In this document: piece by piece, positions 1 through 9,984 of the stretch
Numbering within the stretch: position 1 is the first letter of the stretch
How the letters are laid out: the number at the start of each line of letters is the position of its first letter
Source of the DNA: Georgenia subflava
Lineage (GTDB): Bacteria; Actinomycetota; Actinomycetes; Actinomycetales; Actinomycetaceae
Length of the DNA: 64,000 nucleotides
Reading direction: 5' to 3'
Assembly: GCF_009193155.1 (NCBI RefSeq)
Contig: NZ_VUKD01000003.1
Location: 124,001 to 188,000, forward strand
Program-made: the position numbers and the translations under genes
The notes under the pieces: model-generated
The model's input: the letters and a program-made list of their open reading frames with translations, nothing else
Told to the model about the DNA's origin: nothing
The model's database searches: none

Positions 1-1
1 C

Positions 2-1876
2 ACGCTGCGGCGCAGCCTCGCCCTGCTCGGCCGCGGCATCGCCGACTCGCCGCGCACGTCGACGATCGCCATCATCGCCTCCGCGGTGTACGGCGTCGGC
101 ACCGTCGCCTCGGGCTGGCTGCTCGGGCAGATCACCGACTCCGTCATCGCCCCCGCCGTCGCCGAGGGCACGGTGAGCCCCTCGCAGGCGTGGCGTGCGG
201 GCGCCGTGCTGCTCGTCGTCGGCCTCGTCACCGCCGCCGGCGTGGCGCTGCGACGCATCTACGCCGGCTGGGCGGCGTACGAGATCCAGGCCGTGCACCG
301 CCTGCGCGTGACCCGTCAGTACCTGCGGCTGCCGATGAGCTGGCACCGTCGCCACCCCACGGGCCAGCTCCTCTCGAACGCCAACGCCGACGCGGAAGCC
401 GCCTCCGGGGTATTCGTGCCCCTGCCGTTCGCGCTGGGCGTGGCCGTCATGATGGTCGTCGCCTCCGCCGCGATGTTCCTGGCCGACCCCCTGCTCGGTG
501 CCATCGGCGTGACGGTCCTGCCGCTGATCGTCATCGCGAACGCCTTCTTCCGACGGCGGATGTCCCCGGCCGTCACCCGGTCCCAGCGCCTCCGTGCCGA
601 GGTCTCCGACGTCGCGCACGAGAGCTTCGAGGCCGCCCTGCTCGTGAAGTCCCTCGGCACCGCCGACGTCGAGACCGAGCGTTTCGCCGCCTCCACCGAG
701 GAGCTGCGGGACGCCAACGTGAACATGGGCCGCATCCGGGCGGTCTTCGACCCGGTCATCGAGCTCCTCCCGTCGGCGGCCACCCTCGCGGTGATCGCCG
801 TCGGGGCCTGGCGGGTGCGGACCGGCGCGGCTGTCACCGGCGACGTCGTCACCGTGGCCTACCTGCTCACCGTCATGACCATGCCGATCCGCTCGATCGG
901 CTTCGTGCTGGGCGAGCTGCCCCGCTCGCTGGTCGGTCACGACCGCATCGCCCGCGTCGTCGACGCGACCGGCGCCCTCACCACCGGTCCCGTCGGCCTC
1001 GACGGCACCGAGGGCCTCGACGTGCGCGTCGAGGACGTCACCTTCACCGTCCCAGCCCGGCTCGCCGTCGGGCCGGAGGGCGCGGCCGCCGGACGCCCCG
1101 GGGAGCAGCCGGGGACCGTCGACCTCCTCCGCGGCGTCTCGATGCACGTCGCACCCGGTCGGACCGTCGCCCTCGTCGGTCCCACCGGCGCCGGGAAGTC
1201 CACCCTGGCCGCGCTGGTGGCCCGGCTCATGGACCCCACCCACGGCCGGGTCCTCCTCGACGGACACGACGCCAGCGAGATCGACGCAGAGGGGCGCACC
1301 CGTGCGGTGGCCCTCGTCAGCCAGTCGACCTTCGTCTTCGACGACACCGTGCGGGGCAACATCACCCTGGACGACTCCGGCCGCTTCGACGACGACCAGG
1401 TCTGGGCCGCCCTGCGCACCGCCCGCGGCGAGGGGTTCGTCCGGGCCCTGCCCGACGGCCTCGACACCGTCGTCGGCGAGCGCGGCGCGACCCTCTCCGG
1501 CGGGCAGCGTCAGCGCCTGGCCATCGCCCGTGCCCTCGTCCGCCGGCCCCGGCTGCTGATCCTCGACGACGCGACCTCCGCCGTCGACCCGGTCGTGGAG
1601 CAGCAGATCCTCGCCGGCCTCGGCGCCACCGGGGCGGGAGGGCCCACCGTCCTGCTCGTGGCCTACCGGACCTCGACCATCGCCCTGGCCGACGAGGTCG
1701 TCCACCTCGACGCCGGCCGGGTGGCGGGCGTCGGCACCCACGAGGACCTCACCGTCCGCGACCCGGGCTACAACGAGCTCGTCACCGCCTACGCCGTCCG
1801 CACCGCCGAGCGCGAGGCCGCGAGGGACGCGGGGCGAGAGGCCCACCGGGCCGCCGCCGGGGAGGGACGACGATGA
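2..1876 (+). CDS. ABC exporter subunit, permease-ATPase fusion with degenerate ATP site (5' end missing)
   Basis: The reading frame is open from the first bases, so the true start lies upstream of the window. It is a half-transporter: an N-terminal ABC type-1 transmembrane domain followed by an ATPase domain with Walker A GPTGAGKS (about 1178) and a canonical signature LSGGQ (about 1493). Two catalytic residues are changed. The Walker B runs LLILDDATSA, so the catalytic Glu is Asp (codon 1568). The H-loop reads AYRTST where AHRLST is usual, so the His is Tyr (codon 1664). Such losses are known in the non-hydrolysing site of heterodimeric exporters. The stop overlaps the start of the next gene as ATGA, so the two are translationally coupled and probably form one dimer in the membrane. 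The substrate cannot be told from sequence. Confidence 0.93.
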   Translation, partial: TLRRSLALLGRGIADSPRTSTIAIIASAVYGVGTVASGWLLGQITDSVIAPAVAEGTVSPSQAWRAGAVLLVVGLVTAAGVALRRIYAGWAAYEIQAVHRLRVTRQYLRLPMSWHRRHPTGQLLSNANADAEAASGVFVPLPFALGVAVMMVVASAAMFLADPLLGAIGVTVLPLIVIANAFFRRRMSPAVTRSQRLRAEVSDVAHESFEAALLVKSLGTADVETERFAASTEELRDANVNMGRIRAVFDPVIELLPSAATLAVIAVGAWRVRTGAAVTGDVVTVAYLLTVMTMPIRSIGFVLGELPRSLVGHDRIARVVDATGALTTGPVGLDGTEGLDVRVEDVTFTVPARLAVGPEGAAAGRPGEQPGTVDLLRGVSMHVAPGRTVALVGPTGAGKSTLAALVARLMDPTHGRVLLDGHDASEIDAEGRTRAVALVSQSTFVFDDTVRGNITLDDSGRFDDDQVWAALRTARGEGFVRALPDGLDTVVGERGATLSGGQRQRLAIARALVRRPRLLILDDATSAVDPVVEQQILAGLGATGAGGPTVLLVAYRTSTIALADEVVHLDAGRVAGVGTHEDLTVRDPGYNELVTAYAVRTAEREAARDAGREAHRAAAGEGRR

Positions 1877-3753
1877 GCTCGCAGATCTCCTCGGCCAGCG
1901 AGCTCGGGGTCGTGGCCACCGTGCGGCGCGGGCTCCAGCTCTCGCCCGCGATGGTCGAGGGCATCCGCGTCACGCTGCTCCTGGCCGCCGTCGCCACCAT
2001 CGGCCGCGTCGTCGTCCCCGTCACCGTCCAGCAGGCCACCGACAACGGGATCCTCGCCGCCGGCGGCCCCGACGTCGCCCACGTCGTCCTCCTCTGCCTG
2101 ATCGGCTTCGCCGTGCTGCTGGTCACCGGCCGGGTCAGCGCCCTGGTGAACGTCCGGCTCTACCGCACCAGCGAGAAGGGCCTCGCGCAGCTGCGTGTGC
2201 GGACCTTCCGGCACGTGCACGACCTGTCGACCCTCACCCAGTCCACCGAGAAGCGTGGCTCGCTCGTCTCCCGGGTGACCTCCGACGTCGACACCGTCTC
2301 GATGTTCGTCCAGCGCGGCGGGCTGATGCTCGTCCTCAACGCGGGCCAGCTGATGCTCGCCTCGCTGGCGATGCTCGTCTACTCGTGGCAGCTCGCCCTG
2401 CTGGTGTGGGCCTGCTTCCTGCCGATGATCTTCCTCGCGCCCCGTGCGCAGCGGGTTGTCTCGGTCGCCTACGCCGGTGTGCGCGTGCGGGTCGGGGCGA
2501 TGCTCTCGGCGATCTCCGAGTCGGTCGTCGGGGCCGAGACCATCCGCGCCTTCGGGGCGTCCGAGCGGACCCAGCGGCGCATCGACACCGCCGTGCGCGA
2601 GCACCGCGAGGCCGCGGTGCGGGCCCAGACGTACGTGGCCCTCGCGTTCTCCACCGGCGTGGTCCTCTCCGCGGTGGCGCTGGCCGCCGTCGTGGTGCTG
2701 GGTACCTACCTCGGGGTGCGCGGCGACATCAGCATCGGCGCGCTGCTCGCGTTCCTCTTCCTCGTGCAGATGTTCACCGGCCCGGTGCAGAACGCCACCG
2801 AGATGCTCAACGAGCTGCAGAACGCCGTCGCCGGCTGGCGCCGCGTCATCGCCGTGCTCGAGACGCCGGTCGACGTCACCGAGCCCGACGAGCCGGTCGA
2901 CCTCTCCCGGGCGGGGCACCGTGGTCGTGGCGGTGCGGACGCGCCGACCGGCGCCACCGCCGCGGACGGGGTCGACGCGGGGCGAGTCGTGGCCGCACCC
3001 AGCGACGGCACGCACCGGGCAGCGCGGGTCACCTTCGAGGGCGTGCGCTACGCCTACCCGGGCGGCCCGGAGGTCCTGCACGGCGTCGACCTGACGATCG
3101 AGCCCGGCACCCAGGTGGCGGTCGTCGGCGAGACGGGCTCGGGCAAGACCACCCTGGCCAAGCTGCTCGCCCGGCTCATGGACCCCACGGGCGGTCGGGT
3201 GCTCCTGGACGGCGTCGACCTGCGGGACCTGCGCCTGCGCGAGCTGCGTTCGCGGGTGGTCCTCGTCCCGCAGGAGGGGTTCCTCTTCGACGGCACCATC
3301 GGGTCCAACATCGCCTACGGGCCGACCGCCCGCAGCGCCGAGCAGGTCCGCGAAGCCGTGACGTCGCTCGGCCTCGACGGGTGGACCGACACCCTGCCCG
3401 CCGGCCTGGACACCCCGGTCGGCCAGCGCGGCGAGTCGCTCTCCGCCGGTGAGCGCCAGCTCGTCGCCCTGGCCCGCGCCTACCTGGCCGACGCGGACCT
3501 GCTGATCCTCGACGAGGCCACCTCGGCGGTCGACCCGGCCACGGAGACCCGGATCAACCGGGCGCTGGACCGGCTCACCCACGGGCGGACCTCGGTGACG
3601 ATCGCCCACCGCCTGTCCACGGCCGAGGCCGCCGACCTGGTGGTCGTCGTCGACGACGGCGACGTCGTCGAGACCGGCGGGCACCACGAGCTCGTGGGAA
3701 GCGACGGGACCTACGCCCACATGTACCGCTCGTGGGTGGCCCAGACCCGGTAG
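1873..3753 (+). CDS. ABC exporter subunit, permease-ATPase fusion with intact catalytic residues
   Basis: A 626-residue half-transporter starting at the ATG of the ATGA overlap with the preceding gene. About six membrane segments occupy residues 30-320, and the ATPase follows. Walker A GETGSGKT, Walker B LLILDEATSA with the catalytic Glu, and AHRLST with the H-loop His are intact, but the signature is LSAGERQ instead of LSGGQ. This is complementary to its partner: the good Walker motifs here face the good signature of subunit 1, and the poor Walker motifs of subunit 1 face this altered signature. That gives one active and one degenerate site, as in TM287/288-type exporters. Residues about 340-380 between the domains are Gly/Ala-rich and probably a linker. 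It likely exports a drug, lipid or peptide; the cargo is unknown. Confidence 0.95.
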   Translation: MSSQISSASELGVVATVRRGLQLSPAMVEGIRVTLLLAAVATIGRVVVPVTVQQATDNGILAAGGPDVAHVVLLCLIGFAVLLVTGRVSALVNVRLYRTSEKGLAQLRVRTFRHVHDLSTLTQSTEKRGSLVSRVTSDVDTVSMFVQRGGLMLVLNAGQLMLASLAMLVYSWQLALLVWACFLPMIFLAPRAQRVVSVAYAGVRVRVGAMLSAISESVVGAETIRAFGASERTQRRIDTAVREHREAAVRAQTYVALAFSTGVVLSAVALAAVVVLGTYLGVRGDISIGALLAFLFLVQMFTGPVQNATEMLNELQNAVAGWRRVIAVLETPVDVTEPDEPVDLSRAGHRGRGGADAPTGATAADGVDAGRVVAAPSDGTHRAARVTFEGVRYAYPGGPEVLHGVDLTIEPGTQVAVVGETGSGKTTLAKLLARLMDPTGGRVLLDGVDLRDLRLRELRSRVVLVPQEGFLFDGTIGSNIAYGPTARSAEQVREAVTSLGLDGWTDTLPAGLDTPVGQRGESLSAGERQLVALARAYLADADLLILDEATSAVDPATETRINRALDRLTHGRTSVTIAHRLSTAEAADLVVVVDDGDVVETGGHHELVGSDGTYAHMYRSWVAQTR

Positions 3754-3768
3754 GTCGGTGGACCGTCA

Positions 3769-3802
3769 GGGCCGTCGCAGTCAGTGGAGACGTCGACGGC
3801 CC
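3769..3802. terminator. Bidirectional terminator between ABC gene and tricorn protease
   Basis: A perfect 9-bp inverted repeat, GGGCCGTCG (3769-3777) and CGACGGCCC (3794-3802), with a 16-nt loop, sits between two convergent stop codons. There is no T tract, which is usual at this GC content. Confidence 0.55.
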
Positions 3803-3810
3803 CGTCCGGC

Positions 3811-6800
3811 TCAGCCGCGCCGCACCTTCGGCTCCGGCAGCTCCGGCGGCGTCGAGGTGCCCTGCTGCTCCACGAGCGCAAGGGCCTCGGCAATCGCCCG
3901 GTCGAGCTGCGGGTCGTCGTCGGAGAAGAAGTCGGCGGGGGAGTGGACCACCTCGATGTCCGGGTCGACGCCGTAGTTCTCCACCGCCCAGCCCTTCCCC
4001 TGCAGCCAGGTGCTGTAGCGCGGCTGCGTGACCTTGGTGCCGTCGACCAGCTCGAACCGGCCGTCGATGCCCACCACGCCGCCCCAGGTCCGCACGCCGA
4101 CCACCGGGCCGACGCCCATCGCCTGCGCGACGGCGTTGACGATGTCGCCGTCGGAGCCGGAGTTCTCGTTCGCGACCAGGACGACGGGTCCGCGGGGTGC
4201 GTGCTCGGGGTAGGTGCCCGGCTCGGCGTAGTGCCGGCCGCTCGACCAGCCCACGACGCGGGCGGCGAGCCGGGCGACGACCAGCTGGCTGGTGTGACCG
4301 CCGCGGTTGTAGCGCACGTCCGCCACGAGCGCGTCGGCGCTCACCGCGTGCCGCAGGTCCCGGTGCAGCTGGGCCCAGCCGTAGCCCATCATGTCCGGCA
4401 CGTGCAGGTAGCCCAGCCGTCCGCCGCTGCGCTCGCGCACGTATTCCCGGCGCCCGCGCACCCAGTCCTGGTAGCGGAGCACCTCCTCGTCGGGCAGCGG
4501 CACGACCACCACGCGGCGGTCCGCGCCGTCTCGCCGCAGCGTGAGCTCCACGGGCTTCTCCGCCGCCCCCATCAGCTGGGCGAGTGGCCCGTGCGCGGGG
4601 TCGACCGGCACGCCGTCGACGGCGACCACCAGGTCGCCGGCGCGGGCGTCCACGCCGGCCGCGCGCAGCGGCGAGCGGGCGTCGGGCTCGGAGGACTCGC
4701 CCGGCAGGACCCGCTCGATCCGCCAGCCGCCGTCGGCCGGTGACAGGTCCGCGCCGAGCAGACCCAGCCGCCGGTCCTGGTCACCGGGCGGCTCCTCCGC
4801 CATCACGTAGGCGTGCGAGGTGTTGAGCTCGCCGACGGTCTCCCACAGCAGGTCCACCAGGTCGTCGTGGCTGCCCAGCCGCTCCACCAGGGGCCGCCAG
4901 CGTGCGACGACGGCGGCGAAGTCCACGCCGTCCATGTCCTCGCGCCAGAAGTGGTCGTGCATGAGCCGCGCGTTCTCGTCGAACATCTGCTGCCACTCGG
5001 CGTGCGGGTCGACCTCGAACCGGAGCCGGTCAAGGTCGACCGTCACCTTCTCGGGGTCGTCGTCCTCCACCTTGCGGCCGGACGGGAGGACGGTGACCGC
5101 GTCCTTGTGCCGCACGACGACGCGCTCGCCGTCGCCGGAGACGCCGTAGCCGTCCACCGCGTCATGGATCACCGTCACCCGGCGCTGCGGGAACGACCAG
5201 TGCTCCAGCGCGTCCGGCGTGGGGTCGCCCGTGACGGCCGCCCGGCGGCTGCCGAGGGTGCCGGTCTCGCCGGCCTCCCGGATCCACAGCACACCGTCCT
5301 TGGCCGCGCGCAGCTGCCGGTAGCTGCCGGACGGCACCGGGAACGGGATGATCCGCTCCTCGGCACCCGCCAGGTCGAGATCGGGGCTGCGCGGCGTCTG
5401 CTCGGCGCCGCCGGCACCGGGGCGGCCGTCGTCGTCCTGCCGGTCGTCCTTGGGCGTGCTGATCCGCCACCCGTCGGCGCTCGGACCGAACGGCGCCGGC
5501 TCGGTCGCGGCGAGCGGCATCAGCCAGGGCCGGGTGGAGCCGGTGAAGGACATCGCGAACTCGTGCGTGTCGTACGTCGGGTCGAAGGTCCGGTCGGAGA
5601 GGAAGACCACGTACTTGCCGTCGGCGCTGAACGTGGGGCTGTGGTCGTGGAACTTCCCGGCGGTGAGGGCGCCGGGCTCGCCGGCGTCCGCCGCCAGGTC
5701 CAGGATCATCAGCCGGTGCAGCGCACCCTCGCTGTGCGTGGGCTCGGCCCACAGCAGGTAGCGGCCGTCGGGGGAGAAGGACGGTGAGACCGCCTCGCCC
5801 TGCCGGGACCGGTGGACCTCGCGCACCGCGCCGTCGGCCACCTCGACCAGTCGGACCCAGCCGTCGTGGGAGACGGTCGCCAGCCGCCGGCCGGCGGGGT
5901 CGCCGGCGAGGTGCAGCACCCGGCCCAGCCGGCCGGCGGCCCGCTCCACCGGTGGCGTCGCGCCGGTGAGGCTGCGCACCTCGAGCCGGTCCGCACCGCC
6001 GGCGTCGCTGACCATGACGGCGTGGTCGTGGCCGAGCAGGGTCGGCTCGCGGTACCGGGTCGCGGAGTCGGCGGCGACCGCGCGCGCCGGGCCCTCCCGG
6101 TGGCTGAGCCGGAAGACGTTCCCGCGCCAGCCGACCAGGCTGGCGTCACCGCCGCGGTCGGGCACGAGCACGTCGAGGTTCTTCGTCGGCCTCGCCGCGA
6201 ACGTGGCCGGCGCGCCGCCCGGGAGCAGGACCTCGAGCCGGCGCGGCACGCCGTCGAGGTCGTCCAGGACCCACAGGTCGCCGCGGCTGTGCCACACCAC
6301 CCGCTCGCCGTCGGTCGACGCGTCCCGCACGTACCCCTCGTCCGGCCCCTGCCGGGTCAGCTGCCGCGGGGCGCCCTCGCCAGGGGCGTCCCACACCCAC
6401 AGGTTCGCCTGCTCGTCGGCGTGGTCCGGGAACGCGGCGGCCCGGTCGGAGACGAACAGCAGACGCTCGCCGAGCCACATCGGGTCGACCAGCGAGGCCG
6501 GCTCGTCGGCGAGCAGCTGCTCCCAGCCGCCGTCGCCCGCACGGTCCAGCCACAGCCGGGGCGCGGTGCCCCCGCGGTACCGCTTCCAGTGCGCGGGCGG
6601 CCGGCTGCCCGGGGTGGCGAGGGCCACCGCGCCGTCGCCGCGGACCGCGACGCCCGACGCCGGCCCGTAGCGCAGCCGCTCCACCGCGCCGTCGAGCCCG
6701 ACCGCCTTCACGACGAGGTGGCGGACGTTCGCCTCACCGGCGTGCGAGGCGGCCAGCACCCGGCCGTCCGCGGTCCAGCCGAGCACCAGGGTGTTCTTCG

Positions 6801-7059
6801 CGCCCCACCAGGTCAGGCGCCGCGGCGCGGTGCCGTCGAGGTCGGTGACCATCACCTCGGGGTGCCCGTCGCGGTGCGAGACGAAAGCGACGTGCGTGCC
6901 GTCCGGGGAGATGCGCGGGTTGCGCACCGGCGTGCGGTCGTTGGTGAGGCGCCAGGCGCGCCCGCCGTCGGAGGGGGCGAGCCAGACGTCGTCGGCGGCG
7001 ACGAACGTGACGAGGTCGTCGTGGACGTGCGGGTAGCGCAGGTACGCGGAGGAGCTCAT
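3811..7059 (-). CDS. Tricorn-like protease, S41 family
   Basis: The 1082-residue length matches tricorn protease homologues. The first roughly 650 residues are WD40/TolB-like propeller repeats (SPDGTHVAFVSHRDG, SADGKYVVFLSDR). A PDZ domain follows (about 765-850), then the S41 catalytic domain. The catalytic set known from archaeal tricorn is visible: Ser-His in NTSHAYV (about 747), the nucleophile in NSGSDGD (about 968) and Glu in ENYGVDPD (about 1026). The family cuts peptides from larger proteases in the cytoplasm into short peptides. No signal peptide is seen. The start is fixed by TACCGT (7066-7071, minus strand) 6 nt before the ATG, a leaderless promoter. A low-complexity Asp/Gly stretch lies near residues 530-550. 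It is transcribed alone, divergent from hisI. Confidence 0.95.
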   Translation of the reverse strand: MSSSAYLRYPHVHDDLVTFVAADDVWLAPSDGGRAWRLTNDRTPVRNPRISPDGTHVAFVSHRDGHPEVMVTDLDGTAPRRLTWWGAKNTLVLGWTADGRVLAASHAGEANVRHLVVKAVGLDGAVERLRYGPASGVAVRGDGAVALATPGSRPPAHWKRYRGGTAPRLWLDRAGDGGWEQLLADEPASLVDPMWLGERLLFVSDRAAAFPDHADEQANLWVWDAPGEGAPRQLTRQGPDEGYVRDASTDGERVVWHSRGDLWVLDDLDGVPRRLEVLLPGGAPATFAARPTKNLDVLVPDRGGDASLVGWRGNVFRLSHREGPARAVAADSATRYREPTLLGHDHAVMVSDAGGADRLEVRSLTGATPPVERAAGRLGRVLHLAGDPAGRRLATVSHDGWVRLVEVADGAVREVHRSRQGEAVSPSFSPDGRYLLWAEPTHSEGALHRLMILDLAADAGEPGALTAGKFHDHSPTFSADGKYVVFLSDRTFDPTYDTHEFAMSFTGSTRPWLMPLAATEPAPFGPSADGWRISTPKDDRQDDDGRPGAGGAEQTPRSPDLDLAGAEERIIPFPVPSGSYRQLRAAKDGVLWIREAGETGTLGSRRAAVTGDPTPDALEHWSFPQRRVTVIHDAVDGYGVSGDGERVVVRHKDAVTVLPSGRKVEDDDPEKVTVDLDRLRFEVDPHAEWQQMFDENARLMHDHFWREDMDGVDFAAVVARWRPLVERLGSHDDLVDLLWETVGELNTSHAYVMAEEPPGDQDRRLGLLGADLSPADGGWRIERVLPGESSEPDARSPLRAAGVDARAGDLVVAVDGVPVDPAHGPLAQLMGAAEKPVELTLRRDGADRRVVVVPLPDEEVLRYQDWVRGRREYVRERSGGRLGYLHVPDMMGYGWAQLHRDLRHAVSADALVADVRYNRGGHTSQLVVARLAARVVGWSSGRHYAEPGTYPEHAPRGPVVLVANENSGSDGDIVNAVAQAMGVGPVVGVRTWGGVVGIDGRFELVDGTKVTQPRYSTWLQGKGWAVENYGVDPDIEVVHSPADFFSDDDPQLDRAIAEALALVEQQGTSTPPELPEPKVRRG

Positions 7060-7065
7060 CGTCCG

Positions 7066-7071
7066 ACGGTA
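7066..7071 (-). promoter_or_regulatory. -10 hexamer of leaderless tricorn transcript
   Basis: TACCGT on the minus strand, followed by 6 nt and the ATG. It is the same arrangement as at about 14 other genes in this window. No purine-rich ribosome binding site is present. Confidence 0.6.
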
Positions 7072-7220
7072 GCGGCACCCTGGCCACGCGTCGCCCGAGA
7101 ATCCCGGGCCCGTCTCCGGGCCTGCGGGGCGCTCGTGGCCCGGTGCGGTGGCTCTGAGACGTGGGCTCCGCGACGTGGGCGGCGCGACGGTGCGGACGGG
7201 CCGCGTGGCAAGATCGTCCG

Positions 7221-7604
7221 GTGCCCGCGAACAACCTCGATCCCGACGTCGCCGCCCGCCTGAAGCGGGACGAGCACGGCCTGGTCTGCGCCGTCGTCCA
7301 GCAGCACGACACCGGCGAGGTCCTCATGGTCGGCTGGATGGACGACGAGGCCCTGCACCGCACGCTGACCTCCGGGCGCGTGACCTTCTGGTCGCGCTCG
7401 CGCGGGGAGTACTGGCGCAAGGGCGACACCTCCGGGCACACCCAGCACGTCCGGAGCGTGGCGCTCGACTGCGACGGCGACGCCGTCCTCGTCCGCGTCG
7501 ACCAGGTGGGTGCCGCCTGCCACACCGGCACCCGGACCTGCTTCGACGCCGGCGGCGACCTCGGCGCCGTCGTCGGGTCCGCCCCCGGGCAGGACCACCC
7601 GTGA
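7221..7604 (+). CDS. hisI: Phosphoribosyl-AMP cyclohydrolase
   Basis: A 127-residue single-domain HisI that opens the cyclic ring of PR-AMP in histidine biosynthesis. The hallmark stretch W-R-K-G-D-T-S-G is near residue 63, the metal-binding D-C-D-G-D near 82, and Cys residues near 83, 100 and 107 bind zinc. The histidine biosynthetic partners are not in the window. GTG 7221 is preferred because the family aligns from there ([14 protein letters not shown]) and CAAGAT (7209-7214) lies 6 nt upstream as a weak leaderless -10; an earlier in-frame ATG at 7161 would add an unconserved 20-residue tail. The stop overlaps the trpE start as GTGA, coupling the genes, an arrangement shared with other actinobacteria. 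Confidence 0.95.
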   Translation: MPANNLDPDVAARLKRDEHGLVCAVVQQHDTGEVLMVGWMDDEALHRTLTSGRVTFWSRSRGEYWRKGDTSGHTQHVRSVALDCDGDAVLVRVDQVGAACHTGTRTCFDAGGDLGAVVGSAPGQDHP

Positions 7605-9217
7605 GCGCGCCGCGGACGGCCACGACCCCCGCACCGGCCGAGGTGGCGTGGGGGCAGACCTGGCCCGCGCTGCCCGAGTTCCGGCAGATGGCCACCGACC
7701 GGCGCGTCATCCCGGTGGTGCGGCGCCTGCTCGCCGACGACGTCACGCCCGTCGGCCTGTACCGCCAGCTCGCGGGCGGTCGCCCGGGCACCTTCATCCT
7801 CGAGTCCGCCGAGCACGACGGCGCCTGGTCGCGGTGGTCCTTCGTCGGCATCGCCGCCCGGGCGACCCTGACCAGCCGCGGCGGGCACGCCCGCTGGACC
7901 GGCGACGTCCCCGTCGGCATCCCGGCCGAGGGGCCCGTGCTGGAGGTCCTCGACGCCACCCTCGAGGCGCTGCGGACCCCGACCATCCCGGGCCTGCCGC
8001 CGCTGACCGGCGGGCTCGTCGGCGCCCTCGGCTGGGACGTGCTGCGCCAGTGGGAGCCCACCCTGCGTGCCCTCGCGCCGGTCGAGCACGACACCCCCGA
8101 GGTGGCGCTCTGCCTGGCGACCGACATGGCCGCCGTCGACCACCACGACGGCTCGGTGTGGCTGATCGCCAACGCGGTCAACTTCGACGACACGGACGAG
8201 CGGGTGGACGCCGCCCACGCGGACGCCGTCGCCCGGCTGGACGCCATGGCCGCCGCCCTGACCCGGCCGGCGGCCAGCGCCGCCGCCGTCCACGTGCCCA
8301 CCGACGTCCCGCAGCTGCGCTTCCGCACGCCCCGCGCCGACTTCGAGAACGCCGTGCTCGCCGGCAAGGAGGCGATCCGCGACGGCGAGGTCTTCCAGGT
8401 GGTCCTCTCCCAGCGGCTCGACATCGACTGCGTCGCAGACCCGCTGGACGTCTACCGGGTGCTGCGCACGATCAACCCCAGCCCGTACATGTACTACCTC
8501 CAGCTCGACGGCGGCCCGGTCCCGGACGGGCCGGGCGCCGCCGGGGACACGGCGACCGGGACCTTCGCGGTCGTGGGGTCGAGCCCGGAGACCCTCGTGC
8601 GGGTGCAGGACGGGCAGGTCACGACCTTCCCGATCGCCGGCTCGCGCCCCCGCGGCGCCACCCCGGCGGAGGACAAGGAGCTCGCCGAGGAGCTGCTCGC
8701 CGACCCCAAGGAGCTCTCCGAGCACGTGATGCTCGTCGACCTCGCCCGCAACGACCTGGCGAAGGTGTGCCGCCCGGAGACCGTCGAGGTGGTCGACCTC
8801 ATGGAGGTCAAGCGCTTCAGCCACATCATGCACATCTCGTCCACCGTCGTCGGCCGGCAGCGGGCCGACGCCTCGGCGCTGGACTGCCTCATGGCCACCT
8901 TCCCGGCCGGCACGCTCTCGGGGGCGCCCAAGCCCCGCGCGATCGAGCTCATCGACGCCCTCGAGCCCGCCCGGCGCGGCATCTACGGCGGTGTGATCGG
9001 CTACCTCGACCTCGCCGGCAACGCCGACCTGGCCATCGCGATCCGCACGGCGGTCATCTCCGGCGGGCAGGCGACCGTGCAGGCGGGCGCCGGGATCGTG
9101 GCCGACTCCGACCCGGCGACGGAGTACGAGGAGACCCGCAACAAGGCCGCTGCCGCCGTCCGGGCCGTCCAGGTGGCCGCCGGTCTGCGTGCCGCCACGG
9201 AGGCGGGACCGACGTGA
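7601..9217 (+). CDS. trpE: Anthranilate synthase component I
   Basis: A 538-residue enzyme that makes anthranilate from chorismate using ammonia from TrpG, the first step to tryptophan. The chorismate-binding C-terminal half carries [15 protein letters not shown] and [11 protein letters not shown]; Mg-binding [14 protein letters not shown] precedes them. FILESAE near residue 65 corresponds to the LLES element that binds tryptophan for feedback inhibition, so the enzyme is probably Trp-sensitive. It starts at the GTG of a GTGA overlap with hisI and its own stop overlaps the next start in the same way. trpG and trpD are not in the window, as in most actinobacteria, where they lie elsewhere. A Gly/Pro/Asp-rich loop around residues 305-318 is an unconserved insertion. 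Confidence 0.97.
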   Translation: MSAPRTATTPAPAEVAWGQTWPALPEFRQMATDRRVIPVVRRLLADDVTPVGLYRQLAGGRPGTFILESAEHDGAWSRWSFVGIAARATLTSRGGHARWTGDVPVGIPAEGPVLEVLDATLEALRTPTIPGLPPLTGGLVGALGWDVLRQWEPTLRALAPVEHDTPEVALCLATDMAAVDHHDGSVWLIANAVNFDDTDERVDAAHADAVARLDAMAAALTRPAASAAAVHVPTDVPQLRFRTPRADFENAVLAGKEAIRDGEVFQVVLSQRLDIDCVADPLDVYRVLRTINPSPYMYYLQLDGGPVPDGPGAAGDTATGTFAVVGSSPETLVRVQDGQVTTFPIAGSRPRGATPAEDKELAEELLADPKELSEHVMLVDLARNDLAKVCRPETVEVVDLMEVKRFSHIMHISSTVVGRQRADASALDCLMATFPAGTLSGAPKPRAIELIDALEPARRGIYGGVIGYLDLAGNADLAIAIRTAVISGGQATVQAGAGIVADSDPATEYEETRNKAAAAVRAVQVAAGLRAATEAGPT

Positions 9218-9888
9218 GTGCCGACCGGTCCCGGCCCGGGCCGCGACGCCTGCTCGAGCGACGTCCGGTCGTGATCGCCGCGCTGGTCCTCGCCGGGCTC
9301 CTGCTGCTCGTGGGCTCGCTGCCCTGGGCCGTCGGGGAGGCGAGCACGGTGCTGGGGGCACGGGACGTCTCGGTGCCCGGCTCGGCGGCGGCACCCGGCG
9401 TGGGCGCCGCCGCGCTCGTGGTCGCAGCGGCCGCGCTCGCCGCCGCGCTCGGCCGCCGGATCGGCGCCGTGCTCGCCGGCCTGGTCCTCGTCGGTGCGGC
9501 AGCCCTGGTGGCCGCCTCGACCGTGGGCTTCCTCTCGGACCCGGCGGCGCCGGTCCGGTCCGCGGCCGCCGAGCTCTCCGGCGTCCCCGAGCTCGACGGT
9601 GCCGCGACGACGACGCCATGGCCGGCCCTCGCGATCGTCCTCGCCGTCGCGCTCCTGGTTCTCGGGGTCGTCACCCTGGTGGCGAGCCGGCGCTGGCAGG
9701 CCGCCGGGCGGCGCTTCGAGCGCGACACACCGGCACCGGGACCGCGGTCGGCAGCGAGCCGCGCCACCGACGACCGCACCCGGGCGATGGACGACTGGGA
9801 CGCCCTCGGCCGCGGCGAGGATCCCTCCCAGCCGGCCGGGCCCGGTACCGGCGCGCCCGAGCAGCCATCCTCGGCCACCACGCCGTGA
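9214..9888 (+). CDS. Trp biosynthesis-associated membrane protein
   Basis: A 224-residue protein of the actinobacterial family always found between trpE and trpC (TIGR02234 type). Four hydrophobic segments are clear at about residues 20-40, 62-83, 86-108 and 140-162, with a soluble loop between the third and fourth. The conserved C-terminal signature DDWDALGRGEDPS is present, followed by a Pro/Gly/Ala-rich tail. Its biochemical role is unknown; position in the operon is the only functional clue, and an indole or tryptophan handling role is speculation. It starts at a GTG overlapping the trpE stop (GTGA), so it is translated with trpE. Confidence 0.9.
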   Translation: MSADRSRPGPRRLLERRPVVIAALVLAGLLLLVGSLPWAVGEASTVLGARDVSVPGSAAAPGVGAAALVVAAAALAAALGRRIGAVLAGLVLVGAAALVAASTVGFLSDPAAPVRSAAAELSGVPELDGAATTTPWPALAIVLAVALLVLGVVTLVASRRWQAAGRRFERDTPAPGPRSAASRATDDRTRAMDDWDALGRGEDPSQPAGPGTGAPEQPSSATTP

Positions 9889-9941
9889 CGGTCGCCGTCC
9901 CGTCTGCGCGCGTGGGACGGCCGGGGAGTGCCGTCAGCCGA

Positions 9942-9947
9942 TAAGGT
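9942..9947 (+). promoter_or_regulatory. Candidate -10 for the HGxxPAAW gene
   Basis: TAAGGT lies 37 nt before the ATG at 9985. Unlike most promoters here it leaves a short leader with a GAGGAG ribosome binding site. No convincing -35 is seen. Confidence 0.4.
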
Positions 9948-9984
9948 GTGGCGATACCGACGAACGCCGCCGAGGAGAACCCCC

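Noticed and set aside
6734-9619. Minus-strand frame of about 960 codons across hisI and trpE
   Set aside because: It covers parts of three well supported genes, reads as Arg/Pro-rich low complexity and has no motif or ribosome binding site.
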